A DNA stretch of 6,314 nt from an uncultured Collinsella sp. (GCA_900757505.1 CAAEOE010000061.1:1-6314); one strand, 5' to 3'; shown: positions 1 through 5,826, counted from the first letter of the stretch. Translations and numbers: made by a program. The notes: a model not told the origin generated them from the letters alone.

Positions 1-24
1 CATAGCCTCTGAGCTGCGAACATT

Positions 25-99
25 TGGTGGGCGTTAGAAGATTTGAACTTCTGACCTCTTCCGTGTCAGGGAAGCGCTCTCCCCCTGAGCTAAACGCCC
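25..99 (-). tRNA. tRNA-Val (GAC)
   Basis: The minus strand folds into a complete 75-nt cloverleaf. The acceptor stem is GGGCGTT/AACGCCC with discriminator A and an encoded CCA (25-27). The D-arm GCTC/GAGC, anticodon stem CTTCC/GGAAG and T-arm AGAAG-TTCAAAT-CTTCT are all paired. The anticodon loop CTGACAC gives anticodon GAC, reading valine GUC and GUU codons. Only 3 nt separate it from tRNA-Gly upstream, so the two are surely one transcript. The remaining 24 nt to the window edge show no terminator, so it lies outside or further tRNAs follow. Confidence 0.98.
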
Positions 100-102
100 A
101 AA

Positions 103-178
103 TGGAGCGGACAACGGGGCTCGAACCCGCGACCCCAACCTTGGCAAGGTTGTGCTCTACCAACTGAGCCATGTCCGC
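103..178 (-). tRNA. tRNA-Gly (GCC), copy 1
   Basis: This is a 76-nt cloverleaf on the minus strand. The acceptor stem is GCGGACA/TGTCCGC with discriminator U and encoded CCA (103-105). The anticodon stem CAACC/GGTTG encloses TTGCCAA, giving anticodon GCC for glycine GGC and GGU codons. The T-arm is GCGGG-TTCGAGC-CCCGT. It is the first gene of a Gly-Val pair whose promoter (191-219) puts the transcription start only about 6 nt before the mature 5' end. It is identical over its full length to the copy at 2223-2298 and differs at one base from the copy at 2449-2524. Confidence 0.98.
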
Positions 179-190
179 CTGCGAGGATTT

Positions 191-219
191 AATATACGGG
201 ATGATCCACCCAAATGCAA
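191..219 (-). promoter_or_regulatory. Promoter of the tRNA-Gly/tRNA-Val unit
   Basis: On the minus strand, a -35 box TTGCAT (219-214) and a -10 box TATATT (196-191) are separated by exactly 17 nt. The predicted start near 184 is about 6 nt from the tRNA 5' end at 178. The spacing and the A/T-rich element directly upstream match the other two tRNA promoters in the window. The assignment is by inspection only. Confidence 0.85.
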
Positions 220-241
220 GAACTTTTTTTAAAAAGTTTTG
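220..241 (-). promoter_or_regulatory. UP-like A/T element upstream of the tRNA-Gly/Val promoter
   Basis: Read on the minus strand, CAAAACTTTTT is followed by AAAAAAAGTTC and runs straight into the -35 box. On the plus strand it forms the inverted repeat AACTTTTT-TT-AAAAAGTT (221-238). The AAAAAA-G-T-N part fits the known proximal UP-subsite consensus (AAAAAARNR) bound by the RNA polymerase alpha C-terminal domain. The same block occurs at identical spacing upstream of tRNA-Gly copy 3 and tRNA-Leu. Confidence 0.7.
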
Positions 242-255
242 CGACGCTCTCGCGA

Positions 256-310
256 GGGCATCAGTCGTCACGAAAGGCACGGACAAACGCAGGCTCGCAG
301 CGAGATGCCC
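256..310 (-). repeat. Inverted repeat just after the GH13 stop codon (possible weak terminator)
   Basis: Arms GGGCATC (plus 256-262) and GATGCCC (304-310) are perfect 7-bp complements separated by 41 nt, and they abut the glucosidase stop codon at 311-313. A smaller hairpin CTCG-CTG-CGAG lies inside. On the minus strand no U-run follows directly; the nearest T5 belongs to the tRNA upstream element about 25 nt further on. It may be a 3'-end stabilising stem or an inefficient terminator. No canonical terminator is visible between the glucosidase gene and the tRNA-Gly promoter. Confidence 0.3.
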
Positions 311-2044
311 CTACATCTCACCGAGCATGATCCAGGCAGAGCTGTCCTGCGTGAGCCTGCCGTCTGCAAGCGGTGATGAGGTGAGCAGGACCCTGCCCGC
401 CGGCAGCTCCACGGGTGCTGCACCGAAGTTCGTCACACACGTCCAGCCGTTATCGCGGCGATAGGCGATGACGCCGCCCTCAGCGCCCTCGGCACCATCC
501 GCAAGACCGGTGCGCCCGTCAAGATCGAGCCACGCAAGATCGTTGGCGCACCCGCGCAGCTTGCGCCGCAGCCAGAGGGCGTCACGATAGAGCGCAAGCA
601 TCGATGTCGGGTCCACTTCTTCCCTATCGGCAGCATAATCGGAAAACCATGCAGGCTGCGGCAGATGGGGCGCCGCATCGGCGTCTGCCGGCGAAAACCC
701 AAACGATCCGCCATGCGCGGGATCGTCCGCCGCCACCCACGGCAGGGGCACACGACAGCCGTCGCGCCCCTTCTCACGCTTCGGTCCGTGCGTATTGGTC
801 GCAGTAGGGTCTTCGAGTGCAGCCCACGGGATATCAGCCACCTCAAAAAGGCCGAGCTCCTCGCCCTGATACACGTATGCCGAGCCCGGAAGCGCCAGTT
901 CAAGCAAAAGGGCCGCCCGCGCGCGGCGCTCGCCGAGTTCACGGTCCTCGTCATAAGACGACCCGTCACGTAAGAGCCAGTCGAGCGCAATCTGGTGGTA
1001 GCGCGTCGCCTTGATTTGCGGCAGGGCATAGCGTGTCGCCACGCGCGGCACGTCGTGGTTGGAGAGTACCCAGGTCGAGGCGGAATCGGATTCGACGGCT
1101 GCCTTCAAGCCCTTCTCGATTGCAGTGTGCATGTCATCATAGGTCCAAGTGGCCTTGGCAAACTCAAAGTTGAATGTCTGGCCAAGCTCGCTGGGACGCG
1201 CGTAGAGATACTGGCGCTCGGGCAGCACCCACGCCTCGGCAACGGCGCTGCGTGGCGGATTATAGCGGTCGAACACGCGGCGCCACTCTCGATAGATCTC
1301 GTGGACCTCGTTGCGGTCCCACAGCGGATGGGTGCCGTCGTCAACCATGTCATCGCCCTCGGCGAGATGCCACCGGTCGAGGTCATCGCGGTCGAGATCC
1401 TTGGCGAGACCCTGCGCCACATCAATGCGAAAGCCGTCGACGCCTCGATCGCTCCAAAACGCCAGGACGTCGCAAAAGAGCGCGTGAACCTCAGGGCATG
1501 ACCAGTCAAAGTCCGGCTGCTCGGGCGTAAACATGTGCAGATACCACTGACCGTCCGCAGCACGCGTCCATGCGGGGCCGCCAAAGTTGGCATTCCAATT
1601 GGTGGGAGGCAGCTCGCCATGCTCGCCGCGACCATCGCGGAAGATATAACGGGCGCGCTCGGGCGATCCGGGGCCGGCGGCAAGAGCGGCTTTGAACCAG
1701 GGGTGCTGGCTGGATGAATGGTTGGGCACGATGTCGACGATGACCTTGATGCCGCGCGCGTGAGCCGCAGCGATCATATCATCGAAGTCGTCAAGCGAGC
1801 CGAGACGTGGATCGACATCGCAGTAGTCCGCCACATCATAGCCACCATCGACAAGAGGCGATGGGTAAAACGGGCTCAGCCAGATGGCCTCGATACCCAG
1901 CCGCTCAAGATAGTCCATCTTCTGGGTAATGCCCGCGATATCGCCCAGACCCGAACCAGTCGAATCCTTAAACGAGCGCGGGTAGATCTGATAGATCGCG
2001 GCATCGGACATCCATGAGCGCGAAGAGGACTTTTCTGTAGCCAT
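311..2044 (-). CDS. Alpha-glucosidase, glycoside hydrolase family 13
   Basis: This 577-residue enzyme should hydrolyse terminal glucose from short alpha-glucans or sucrose-like substrates in the cytoplasm; there is no signal peptide or membrane segment. All GH13 core motifs are present: region I DIVPNH (104-109), QPDFDW (176-181), region II GFRIDVAQG with nucleophile Asp208, general acid Glu270 in VAEAWV, and stabiliser Asp331 in SNHDVPR. YQGEELGLFE (392-401) and DGCRVPLPW (428-436) are typical of actinobacterial GH13 alpha-glucosidases, probably subfamily 30. Val209 after the nucleophile occurs in many alpha-1,6-active members, but this alone does not fix the linkage. I chose the ATG at 2044 because AAGGGAGA (2060-2053) sits 8 nt upstream and the conserved fold begins at about residue 15. 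The frame stays open upstream, but only through tRNA genes. It stands alone, with no transporter or regulator, between two identical tRNA-Gly genes. Length is normal for the family (about 550-600). Confidence 0.95.
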   Translation of the reverse strand: MATEKSSSRSWMSDAAIYQIYPRSFKDSTGSGLGDIAGITQKMDYLERLGIEAIWLSPFYPSPLVDGGYDVADYCDVDPRLGSLDDFDDMIAAAHARGIKVIVDIVPNHSSSQHPWFKAALAAGPGSPERARYIFRDGRGEHGELPPTNWNANFGGPAWTRAADGQWYLHMFTPEQPDFDWSCPEVHALFCDVLAFWSDRGVDGFRIDVAQGLAKDLDRDDLDRWHLAEGDDMVDDGTHPLWDRNEVHEIYREWRRVFDRYNPPRSAVAEAWVLPERQYLYARPSELGQTFNFEFAKATWTYDDMHTAIEKGLKAAVESDSASTWVLSNHDVPRVATRYALPQIKATRYHQIALDWLLRDGSSYDEDRELGERRARAALLLELALPGSAYVYQGEELGLFEVADIPWAALEDPTATNTHGPKREKGRDGCRVPLPWVAADDPAHGGSFGFSPADADAAPHLPQPAWFSDYAADREEVDPTSMLALYRDALWLRRKLRGCANDLAWLDLDGRTGLADGAEGAEGGVIAYRRDNGWTCVTNFGAAPVELPAGRVLLTSSPLADGRLTQDSSAWIMLGEM

Positions 2045-2052
2045 GGGATAAG

Positions 2053-2060
2053 TCTCCCTT
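2053..2060 (-). promoter_or_regulatory. Ribosome binding site of the GH13 gene
   Basis: AAGGGAGA on the minus strand lies 8 nt before the ATG at 2044. It decides the start, because the reading frame continues open through upstream tRNA genes and would otherwise suggest a falsely long protein. Confidence 0.75.
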
Positions 2061-2087
2061 GCGACGAGGTTTTGCGAGATGCCCACG

Positions 2088-2118
2088 ATGATACGCCCAA
2101 AGCTGACGTTCGCGACAA
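2088..2118 (-). promoter_or_regulatory. Candidate promoter of the GH13 gene
   Basis: On the minus strand, TTGTCG (2118-2113) and TATCAT (2093-2088) lie 19 nt apart. The predicted start near 2081 would leave a leader of about 37 nt. The -10 box is good, but the -35 box is partial and the spacing is long. It is the best candidate I see in the 139-nt gap between the upstream terminator and the start codon. No clear operator palindrome was found in this leader. Confidence 0.3.
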
Positions 2119-2183
2119 ACAACGCCACAGCCACGACCCAAAACGCTCGCTCCCTCTCGGGTTCGAGCCCATGCGATGGGTAC

Positions 2184-2214
2184 GAAAAAGCCCGGCTACC
2201 GTAGTAGTCGGGCT
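2184..2214 (-). terminator. Intrinsic terminator after tRNA-Gly copy 2
   Basis: The minus strand reads AGCCCG-A-CTAC-TACG-GTAG-C-CGGGCT, a 10-bp stem with one A/C mismatch and a tetraloop (2214-2189), followed by a T-run (T5 at 2189-2185, the first T pairing in the stem). It ends the tRNA cluster and insulates the GH13 gene from it. Confidence 0.9.
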
Positions 2215-2222
2215 GCTGCGTT

Positions 2223-2298
2223 TGGAGCGGACAACGGGGCTCGAACCCGCGACCCCAACCTTGGCAAGGTTGTGCTCTACCAACTGAGCCATGTCCGC
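2223..2298 (-). tRNA. tRNA-Gly (GCC), copy 2
   Basis: This 76-nt sequence is identical to the copy at 103-178, with acceptor GCGGACA/TGTCCGC, anticodon GCC in loop TTGCCAA, discriminator U and encoded CCA (2223-2225). It is the last tRNA of the Gly-Cys-Gly cluster. It lies between two terminators (2304-2331 upstream and 2184-2214 downstream), and no promoter of its own is visible in the 42 nt before it. It is in direct orientation to copy 1, and the GH13 gene lies between them. Confidence 0.98.
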
Positions 2299-2303
2299 AT
2301 ATG

Positions 2304-2331
2304 TAAAACAAAACGGGCGCCGGAGCGCCCG
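2304..2331 (-). terminator. Intrinsic terminator between tRNA-Cys and tRNA-Gly copy 2
   Basis: The minus strand has CGGGCGC-TCCG-GCGCCCG, a perfect 7-bp all-GC stem (2331-2314) with a 4-nt loop, followed by TTTTGTTTT. By sequence this is a strong terminator, yet another tRNA starts only 6 nt past its T-run. Confidence 0.9.
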
Positions 2332-2340
2332 GATGTTGCC

Positions 2341-2414
2341 TGGAGGCGAAGCCCGGATTCGAACCGGGGGTAAAGGCTTTGCAGGCCTCTGCCTTACCAC
2401 TTGGCCACTTCGCC
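2341..2414 (-). tRNA. tRNA-Cys (GCA)
   Basis: This is a 74-nt cloverleaf on the minus strand: acceptor GGCGAAG/CTTCGCC, discriminator U (the usual cysteine identity base) and encoded CCA (2341-2343). Anticodon stem GAGGC/GCCTT encloses CTGCAAA, giving anticodon GCA for UGC and UGU. The T-arm is CCCGG-TTCGAAT-CCGGG. It is the middle gene of the Gly-Cys-Gly cluster, flanked closely by a terminator on each side. Confidence 0.98.
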
Positions 2415-2415
2415 G

Positions 2416-2438
2416 AAAAAGGACCGCCTAAACGGTCC
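2416..2438 (-). terminator. Intrinsic terminator between tRNA-Gly copy 3 and tRNA-Cys
   Basis: The minus strand reads GGACCG-TTTAGG-CGGTCC-TTTTT, a perfect 6-bp stem, 6-nt loop and T5 run (2438-2416). The T-run ends one base before the mature 5' end of tRNA-Cys. It must be leaky, or act as a processing signal, if tRNA-Cys is made from the upstream promoter. Confidence 0.8.
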
Positions 2439-2448
2439 GGAAATGCAA

Positions 2449-2524
2449 TGGAGCGGACAACGGGGATCGAACCCGCGACCCCAACCTTGGCAAGGTTGTG
2501 CTCTACCAACTGAGCCATGTCCGC
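2449..2524 (-). tRNA. tRNA-Gly (GCC), copy 3
   Basis: This is a 76-nt cloverleaf on the minus strand with anticodon GCC and encoded CCA (2449-2451). It matches the other two glycine copies except for one base in the T-loop (TTCGATC instead of TTCGAGC), at standard position 59, which is unpaired and variable. It is the first gene of the Gly-Cys-Gly cluster, with its promoter start about 6 nt upstream. Confidence 0.98.
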
Positions 2525-2536
2525 TTGCGGGTTATT

Positions 2537-2565
2537 AATTTACGCGAGTTGTCCAAAAGACGCAA
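2537..2565 (-). promoter_or_regulatory. Promoter of the tRNA-Gly-Cys-Gly cluster
   Basis: The minus strand has TTGCGT (2565-2560), a 17-nt spacer and TAAATT (2542-2537). The predicted start near 2530 is about 6 nt from tRNA-Gly copy 3. It has the same architecture as the promoter at 191-219. It is the only convincing promoter for all three tRNAs. Confidence 0.85.
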
Positions 2566-2587
2566 GTACTTTTTTCAAAAAACTTGT
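2566..2587 (-). promoter_or_regulatory. UP-like A/T element upstream of the tRNA cluster promoter
   Basis: Read on the minus strand, ACAAGTTTTTTG is followed by AAAAAAGTAC and abuts the -35 box. The core is T6-G-A6 (2582-2570). AAAAAA-GTA matches the proximal UP-subsite consensus AAAAAARNR. Position relative to the -35 box is the same as at the other two tRNA promoters. Confidence 0.7.
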
Positions 2588-2604
2588 CTGCCGCATGTTC
2601 TTAA

Positions 2605-2632
2605 TAGCCAAACGCGCTAAAGCGATTGGCTA
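2605..2632 (-). terminator. Possible terminator overlapping the STAS-kinase stop codon
   Basis: The minus strand has TAGCCAA (2632-2626) pairing with TTGGCTA (2611-2605), and inside it CGC-TTTA-GCG. The stop codon TAG (2632-2630) forms the base of the stem. Only a weak TTAAG follows in place of a U-run, so termination efficiency is doubtful. No other terminator separates the signalling operon from the tRNA cluster promoter. Confidence 0.4.
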
Positions 2633-3376
2633 GGCGCACGATTCCAGCGCTCCGCTAAACAGCTTCACCATCTGCACGCGCGTGCCGGCGCCGTCCGTAC
2701 GACGAGCAACCTCCACGTTATCGACGAGCATACGCATAAGCTTGATACCACGGCCGCGTTCCTCAGATGCGACCGGCTCGCTCGTTTCATCGATAGAATA
2801 GCCGGCACCTCGATCAAGCACCTCAACCACAACGCGATCGCCATAGGCCTGAACCGTCAGGACGCACCCGATACCGCCCGCATGGTCATAGGCATTACCC
2901 AGCGCCTCCCCCGATGCCAATGCGACATCGTAGCGCTCGTCACGGCGCAACGGAAGCGATTCAAGGAGTTCGGCGATGCGATGTCGGTAGTATGGAAGAT
3001 TCTCGATACCCTGACGGACCTCGACACTCTTACTCCAGCGAGGCAGCTCCCCCACCGGAATAGCGGGAATAGACTCCCGTGCCGGCCCCGCGACATGAAG
3101 GATATCGACAAGACGAGCAATCTCCAAAAAGCGAACAACTTCACCTGATGCATTGACGAGCGAAAGCAGGCCTTCTCGCCTCATGAGCTCACGAGCGCGC
3201 GTAAGCAGGAATGCCAAGCCCGTCGAATCGATAAAGCTAACAGCCTGACAGTTGATGACGACACGACGCACGCCGCGGCCAATCAAGGCATCCAACCGCC
3301 GACGCAGCGCAGGCACCGTGGCGATGTCGATATCGCCTGGTGGCGTCAAAACCGCTATGTCATTCCACTCATTCAT
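2630..3376 (-). CDS. STAS anti-sigma antagonist fused to an RsbW/SpoIIAB-like kinase domain
   Basis: This 248-residue cytoplasmic protein joins two partner-switching components. Residues 1-100 form a STAS (SpoIIAA/RsbV) domain with the phosphorylation motif DSTGL, phosphoacceptor Ser51. Residues about 120-240 form a GHKL (HATPase_c_2) serine-kinase/anti-sigma domain: N-box GEALGNAYDH with Glu157 and Asn161, G1 box DRGAG (188-192) and G2 box GRGIKLM (208-214). All are intact, so both activities look competent. In the known logic the kinase binds a sigma factor and phosphorylates the antagonist, and a PP2C phosphatase reverses this. The gene just upstream encodes such a phosphatase, 78 nt away with no terminator between, which suggests an operon. 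The ATG at 3376 is preferred; a TTG at 3394 adds six residues without a ribosome binding site, while GGGGA lies about 11 nt before the ATG. Bi-domain fusions exist (mycobacterial Rv1364c carries phosphatase, kinase and STAS), but the STAS-first order here differs. The sigma partner is not in the window. Confidence 0.92.
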   Translation of the reverse strand: MNEWNDIAVLTPPGDIDIATVPALRRRLDALIGRGVRRVVINCQAVSFIDSTGLAFLLTRARELMRREGLLSLVNASGEVVRFLEIARLVDILHVAGPARESIPAIPVGELPRWSKSVEVRQGIENLPYYRHRIAELLESLPLRRDERYDVALASGEALGNAYDHAGGIGCVLTVQAYGDRVVVEVLDRGAGYSIDETSEPVASEERGRGIKLMRMLVDNVEVARRTDGAGTRVQMVKLFSGALESCA

Positions 3377-3454
3377 ACGACCATGGTTCCCCAAAAAAGC
3401 CCACTCGATGCATTCGTTTCCCCAACCGTACGGACTCAGCCCGCCCAGCGTCGT

Positions 3455-5800
3455 CTATGAACGACCCCGTAAAAACTCAAGGGACACCAATGCAATGTCA
3501 TCGTCCAGCGCCGATTCGGTAAATCGGTCAAGCTCGCCCAAGACCTTACCGCAGATTCCCGATACGCCCTCACCCGAGACAGAGAGCAGAAGGTCACGAA
3601 GGCGCTGCTCGCCAAAGAACGCTCCGGTGCGGTCGCGGGCCTCAATCGTTCCATCCGTATACATGAAGAGCATGTCACCAGGAGCGAACGTAAACACGCC
3701 TGTCTCGTACACCATGCTCTCAAAAGCACCGATTACGCCCGATTGGCATCCAAGCAGCTCAACCTCTCCCCCACGTGCCTCACCGCCACCCAGCGGCATC
3801 GACTCTGGCCTGATGACCATGGTCGGAGGATGACCCGCCGAACAATACGTTGCGCGTCCGGCCTTAAGGTCAATCTTGGCGATAAAGGCCGTCACGAACG
3901 TCTCGACCCTCGAAAAGCCCATGAGCATGCTGTTAAGGGAGCGTGCCATGCGGGCCGGTCCAGCGCCCTCCCAGGCATATGCCGTCAGGGCCGTCTTGAC
4001 GAGCGCGGACATCGATGCGGCCTCAATGCCTTTGCCAGACACATCACCCAGAATCATGACGGCGCAGTCGTCGGGAAGACGGATGAGCGTATAGAAATCG
4101 CCGCCGACCAACGCCGAGTTCGTGGCCGACAGGTACACCGAATCGGTTGCGATACCCGGAACATCCCCCAGGGAATTTCTCATGCCGATCTGAAGGGTCT
4201 GAGCGATATGGCGCTCCTCGCGCTTTTGAGATTCGCCTTCGTAGATCAGTTCAAAGTCATGCGCCAAGTGCACCAAGTAGTCATATTCAAGATCATCAAT
4301 CGGCTCTTGGCTACCATCACGAAGCAGCAGCGCGCGCGTCGTCGGGCTCTTCGCAACAGAAGCAGGAACAATCGCGTCGTTACTGTGCTTGCCATCACCC
4401 TCAGAGCGCGGGCGCCCCGCCTCGATGCCGGAGTCGACGTAGAGACCTTGACAAGGCAGACCGTGCGCCCTAAGCCAGCCTCCCATAGGCATCGATTCGT
4501 CAACGCGAGTTATACGGACGTGTTTAAGGTCCTCGGCACTCGTACCGCCCAAAACAGATGCCTCAAAGCCATCAGGGCCAGCCCCCAGACGTGCCGCTGG
4601 CGCCGTCGTGGAAAAGAAAAGCTTCTCGGGATCGTCCGGCAAAGCAACGCGACTGCCACCTTCAAAATCTATGACGTAGGAATCCAGACTGGCGTCATAC
4701 TCAACAGGGCAAAAATGGCAGTTAAGCATATTGCAAATCTCGGACGATACCGCCTGGGTAGCCGCGGCGGAATCGTCTAGAAAGGCAAACAACTCATCAC
4801 GCAAGACATTGAGCGAGCGGCCAAGCTCGGCCGTGCGACGGGAGCGAAGGCTCGATGCCATGCCGACCAGCTGGATAGACAGGTAATCGCAAATGACCTC
4901 GAGCACATTAACGTCATAGGCGAGCGGTGCCTGGGGGCGTTTCCAACCAACTTCCAGCACGCCAAGAATCTGCGTACCGTAAAAAACGGGAAGACAGATC
5001 TCGCTGCGGTACGGAGGCATATCCTGCATGCGCAACAGGTGCTTAGAACGATTGTCCAGGTCCATAAACATACCGGAGGCGGCCTTATCACCCTCAAGGT
5101 CCTGTTGAATCGACAAGCGACAGGCACGCGACTCGCGAAGAACATACGTCGGAATGCCAGCGCCATACGGCAAAAACTCGGGCAGGTAGCTGTCGTACAG
5201 CTCCTTGGAAACACCGCGTAGCTTAAAACCGCCGCTCTCAGAAAAATAGATAGCGGCACCCGAAGCATCGAGCGTTCCTACAAGCTGGTTCAAAACGGTA
5301 TCAAGTAGGCTGGGCAGCTCATCGGAGCCCACGGTACTCATAATGACCGAGAGCGTGCCAGAGAGGCGCTTGTTCGCCACTCTAAGCTCCGATAACGCAC
5401 GCTTGAGCTGACGGTCGTGCGAATACTGTTCTTCGATGCTATGGAGCGCCACCAGGACACGTGGCGCGCGGCACCCAAAGATGCGTGGAGGCGTAACGGA
5501 GCCCGCACGAACCAAGACGGGGATAAAGGAGCCGTCACTCAGCTTGAGCATCAGTTCGTTCTCGGAGCCATCAGTTTCAAATGGCAGACGATGTTCCGTC
5601 GCACGTTCAAAAGCTGATGAGTACAGGACGTCTTTAACATCTCCACCGATGACGTCGGCGCGTTCCTCGCACATCAAACCAAGTAAGCGATTATTCACAT
5701 GCAGAATGGTTCCGTCGAGCTCACAGATGATGACAGCATCGCTCGTGATCTCGACTAGTTGGGCAACGTCTGCCCACTCGTTGCGTTCAAGCGTTTCCAT
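3455..5800 (-). CDS. PAS-GAF-PP2C serine phosphatase of the RsbU/SpoIIE family
   Basis: This 781-residue signalling phosphatase should dephosphorylate a phosphoserine STAS antagonist, most likely that of the next gene. By residue: a PAS domain (about 8-120, with TSDAVIICELDGTILHVNN at its start), a short linker helix (about 122-150), a GAF domain (about 155-315, with SEICLPVFYGTQILGVLEVG), a diverged GAF-like region (about 330-520), then the PP2C domain (about 525-777). The metal-binding motifs are intact: VGGDFY with Asp568, GDVSGKG with Asp586, SAGHPPT (654-660), YTDGTIEARD with Asp716, and DDDIA (766-770). There are no transmembrane segments, so the sensed signal is cytoplasmic; the ligands are unknown. 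The frame opens at a GTG (5812), but I prefer the ATG at 5800 because GGTGGGG lies 6 nt before it. A CX4CX2C cluster (Cys356, 361, 364) in the GAF-like region is unusual. The start codon lies just behind the tRNA-Leu terminator, which leaves almost no room for a promoter. Confidence 0.93.
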   Translation of the reverse strand: METLERNEWADVAQLVEITSDAVIICELDGTILHVNNRLLGLMCEERADVIGGDVKDVLYSSAFERATEHRLPFETDGSENELMLKLSDGSFIPVLVRAGSVTPPRIFGCRAPRVLVALHSIEEQYSHDRQLKRALSELRVANKRLSGTLSVIMSTVGSDELPSLLDTVLNQLVGTLDASGAAIYFSESGGFKLRGVSKELYDSYLPEFLPYGAGIPTYVLRESRACRLSIQQDLEGDKAASGMFMDLDNRSKHLLRMQDMPPYRSEICLPVFYGTQILGVLEVGWKRPQAPLAYDVNVLEVICDYLSIQLVGMASSLRSRRTAELGRSLNVLRDELFAFLDDSAAATQAVSSEICNMLNCHFCPVEYDASLDSYVIDFEGGSRVALPDDPEKLFFSTTAPAARLGAGPDGFEASVLGGTSAEDLKHVRITRVDESMPMGGWLRAHGLPCQGLYVDSGIEAGRPRSEGDGKHSNDAIVPASVAKSPTTRALLLRDGSQEPIDDLEYDYLVHLAHDFELIYEGESQKREERHIAQTLQIGMRNSLGDVPGIATDSVYLSATNSALVGGDFYTLIRLPDDCAVMILGDVSGKGIEAASMSALVKTALTAYAWEGAGPARMARSLNSMLMGFSRVETFVTAFIAKIDLKAGRATYCSAGHPPTMVIRPESMPLGGGEARGGEVELLGCQSGVIGAFESMVYETGVFTFAPGDMLFMYTDGTIEARDRTGAFFGEQRLRDLLLSVSGEGVSGICGKVLGELDRFTESALDDDIALVSLEFLRGRS

Positions 5801-5806
5801 CGTGGA

Positions 5807-5813
5807 CCCCACC
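5807..5813 (-). promoter_or_regulatory. Ribosome binding site deciding the phosphatase start
   Basis: GGTGGGG on the minus strand is 6 nt from the ATG at 5800. The alternative GTG at 5812 lies within this site and has no purine-rich block upstream, so the ATG is the likelier start. Confidence 0.6.
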
Positions 5814-5826
5814 GTCTATCGGTAAC

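Noticed and set aside
171..464. Plus-strand open frame of 97 codons
   Set aside because: It starts inside tRNA-Gly, crosses the tRNA promoter and runs antisense into the GH13 C-terminus; no coding support.
995..1501. Plus-strand open frame of 168 codons
   Set aside because: It is antisense to the GH13 catalytic core, which carries all catalytic motifs in its own frame, and I recognise no family in it.
2045..2518. N-terminal extension of the alpha-glucosidase by 158 codons in an open frame
   Set aside because: The extension is a translation of two tRNA-Gly genes, tRNA-Cys and their terminators. The GH13 fold begins after the ATG at 2044, which has a good ribosome binding site.
2223..2524. 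Repeated units suggesting a CRISPR-like array
   Set aside because: The repeats are complete tRNA genes with clear cloverleaves, and the intervening sequence is tRNA-Cys and terminators, not uniform spacers.
3377..3454. Separate promoter for the STAS-kinase gene in the 78-nt gap, marked by repeated TTGGGGAA-type sequence
   Set aside because: Two similar TTGGGGAA(A/C)C stretches occur, but I see no convincing -35/-10 pair and no terminator, so co-transcription with the phosphatase gene is simpler.
3743..4780. Plus-strand open frame of 345 codons
   Set aside because: It lies wholly antisense to the phosphatase, whose domains are clear. Its translation shows no recognisable domain and has arginine-rich, low-complexity composition typical of a shadow frame.
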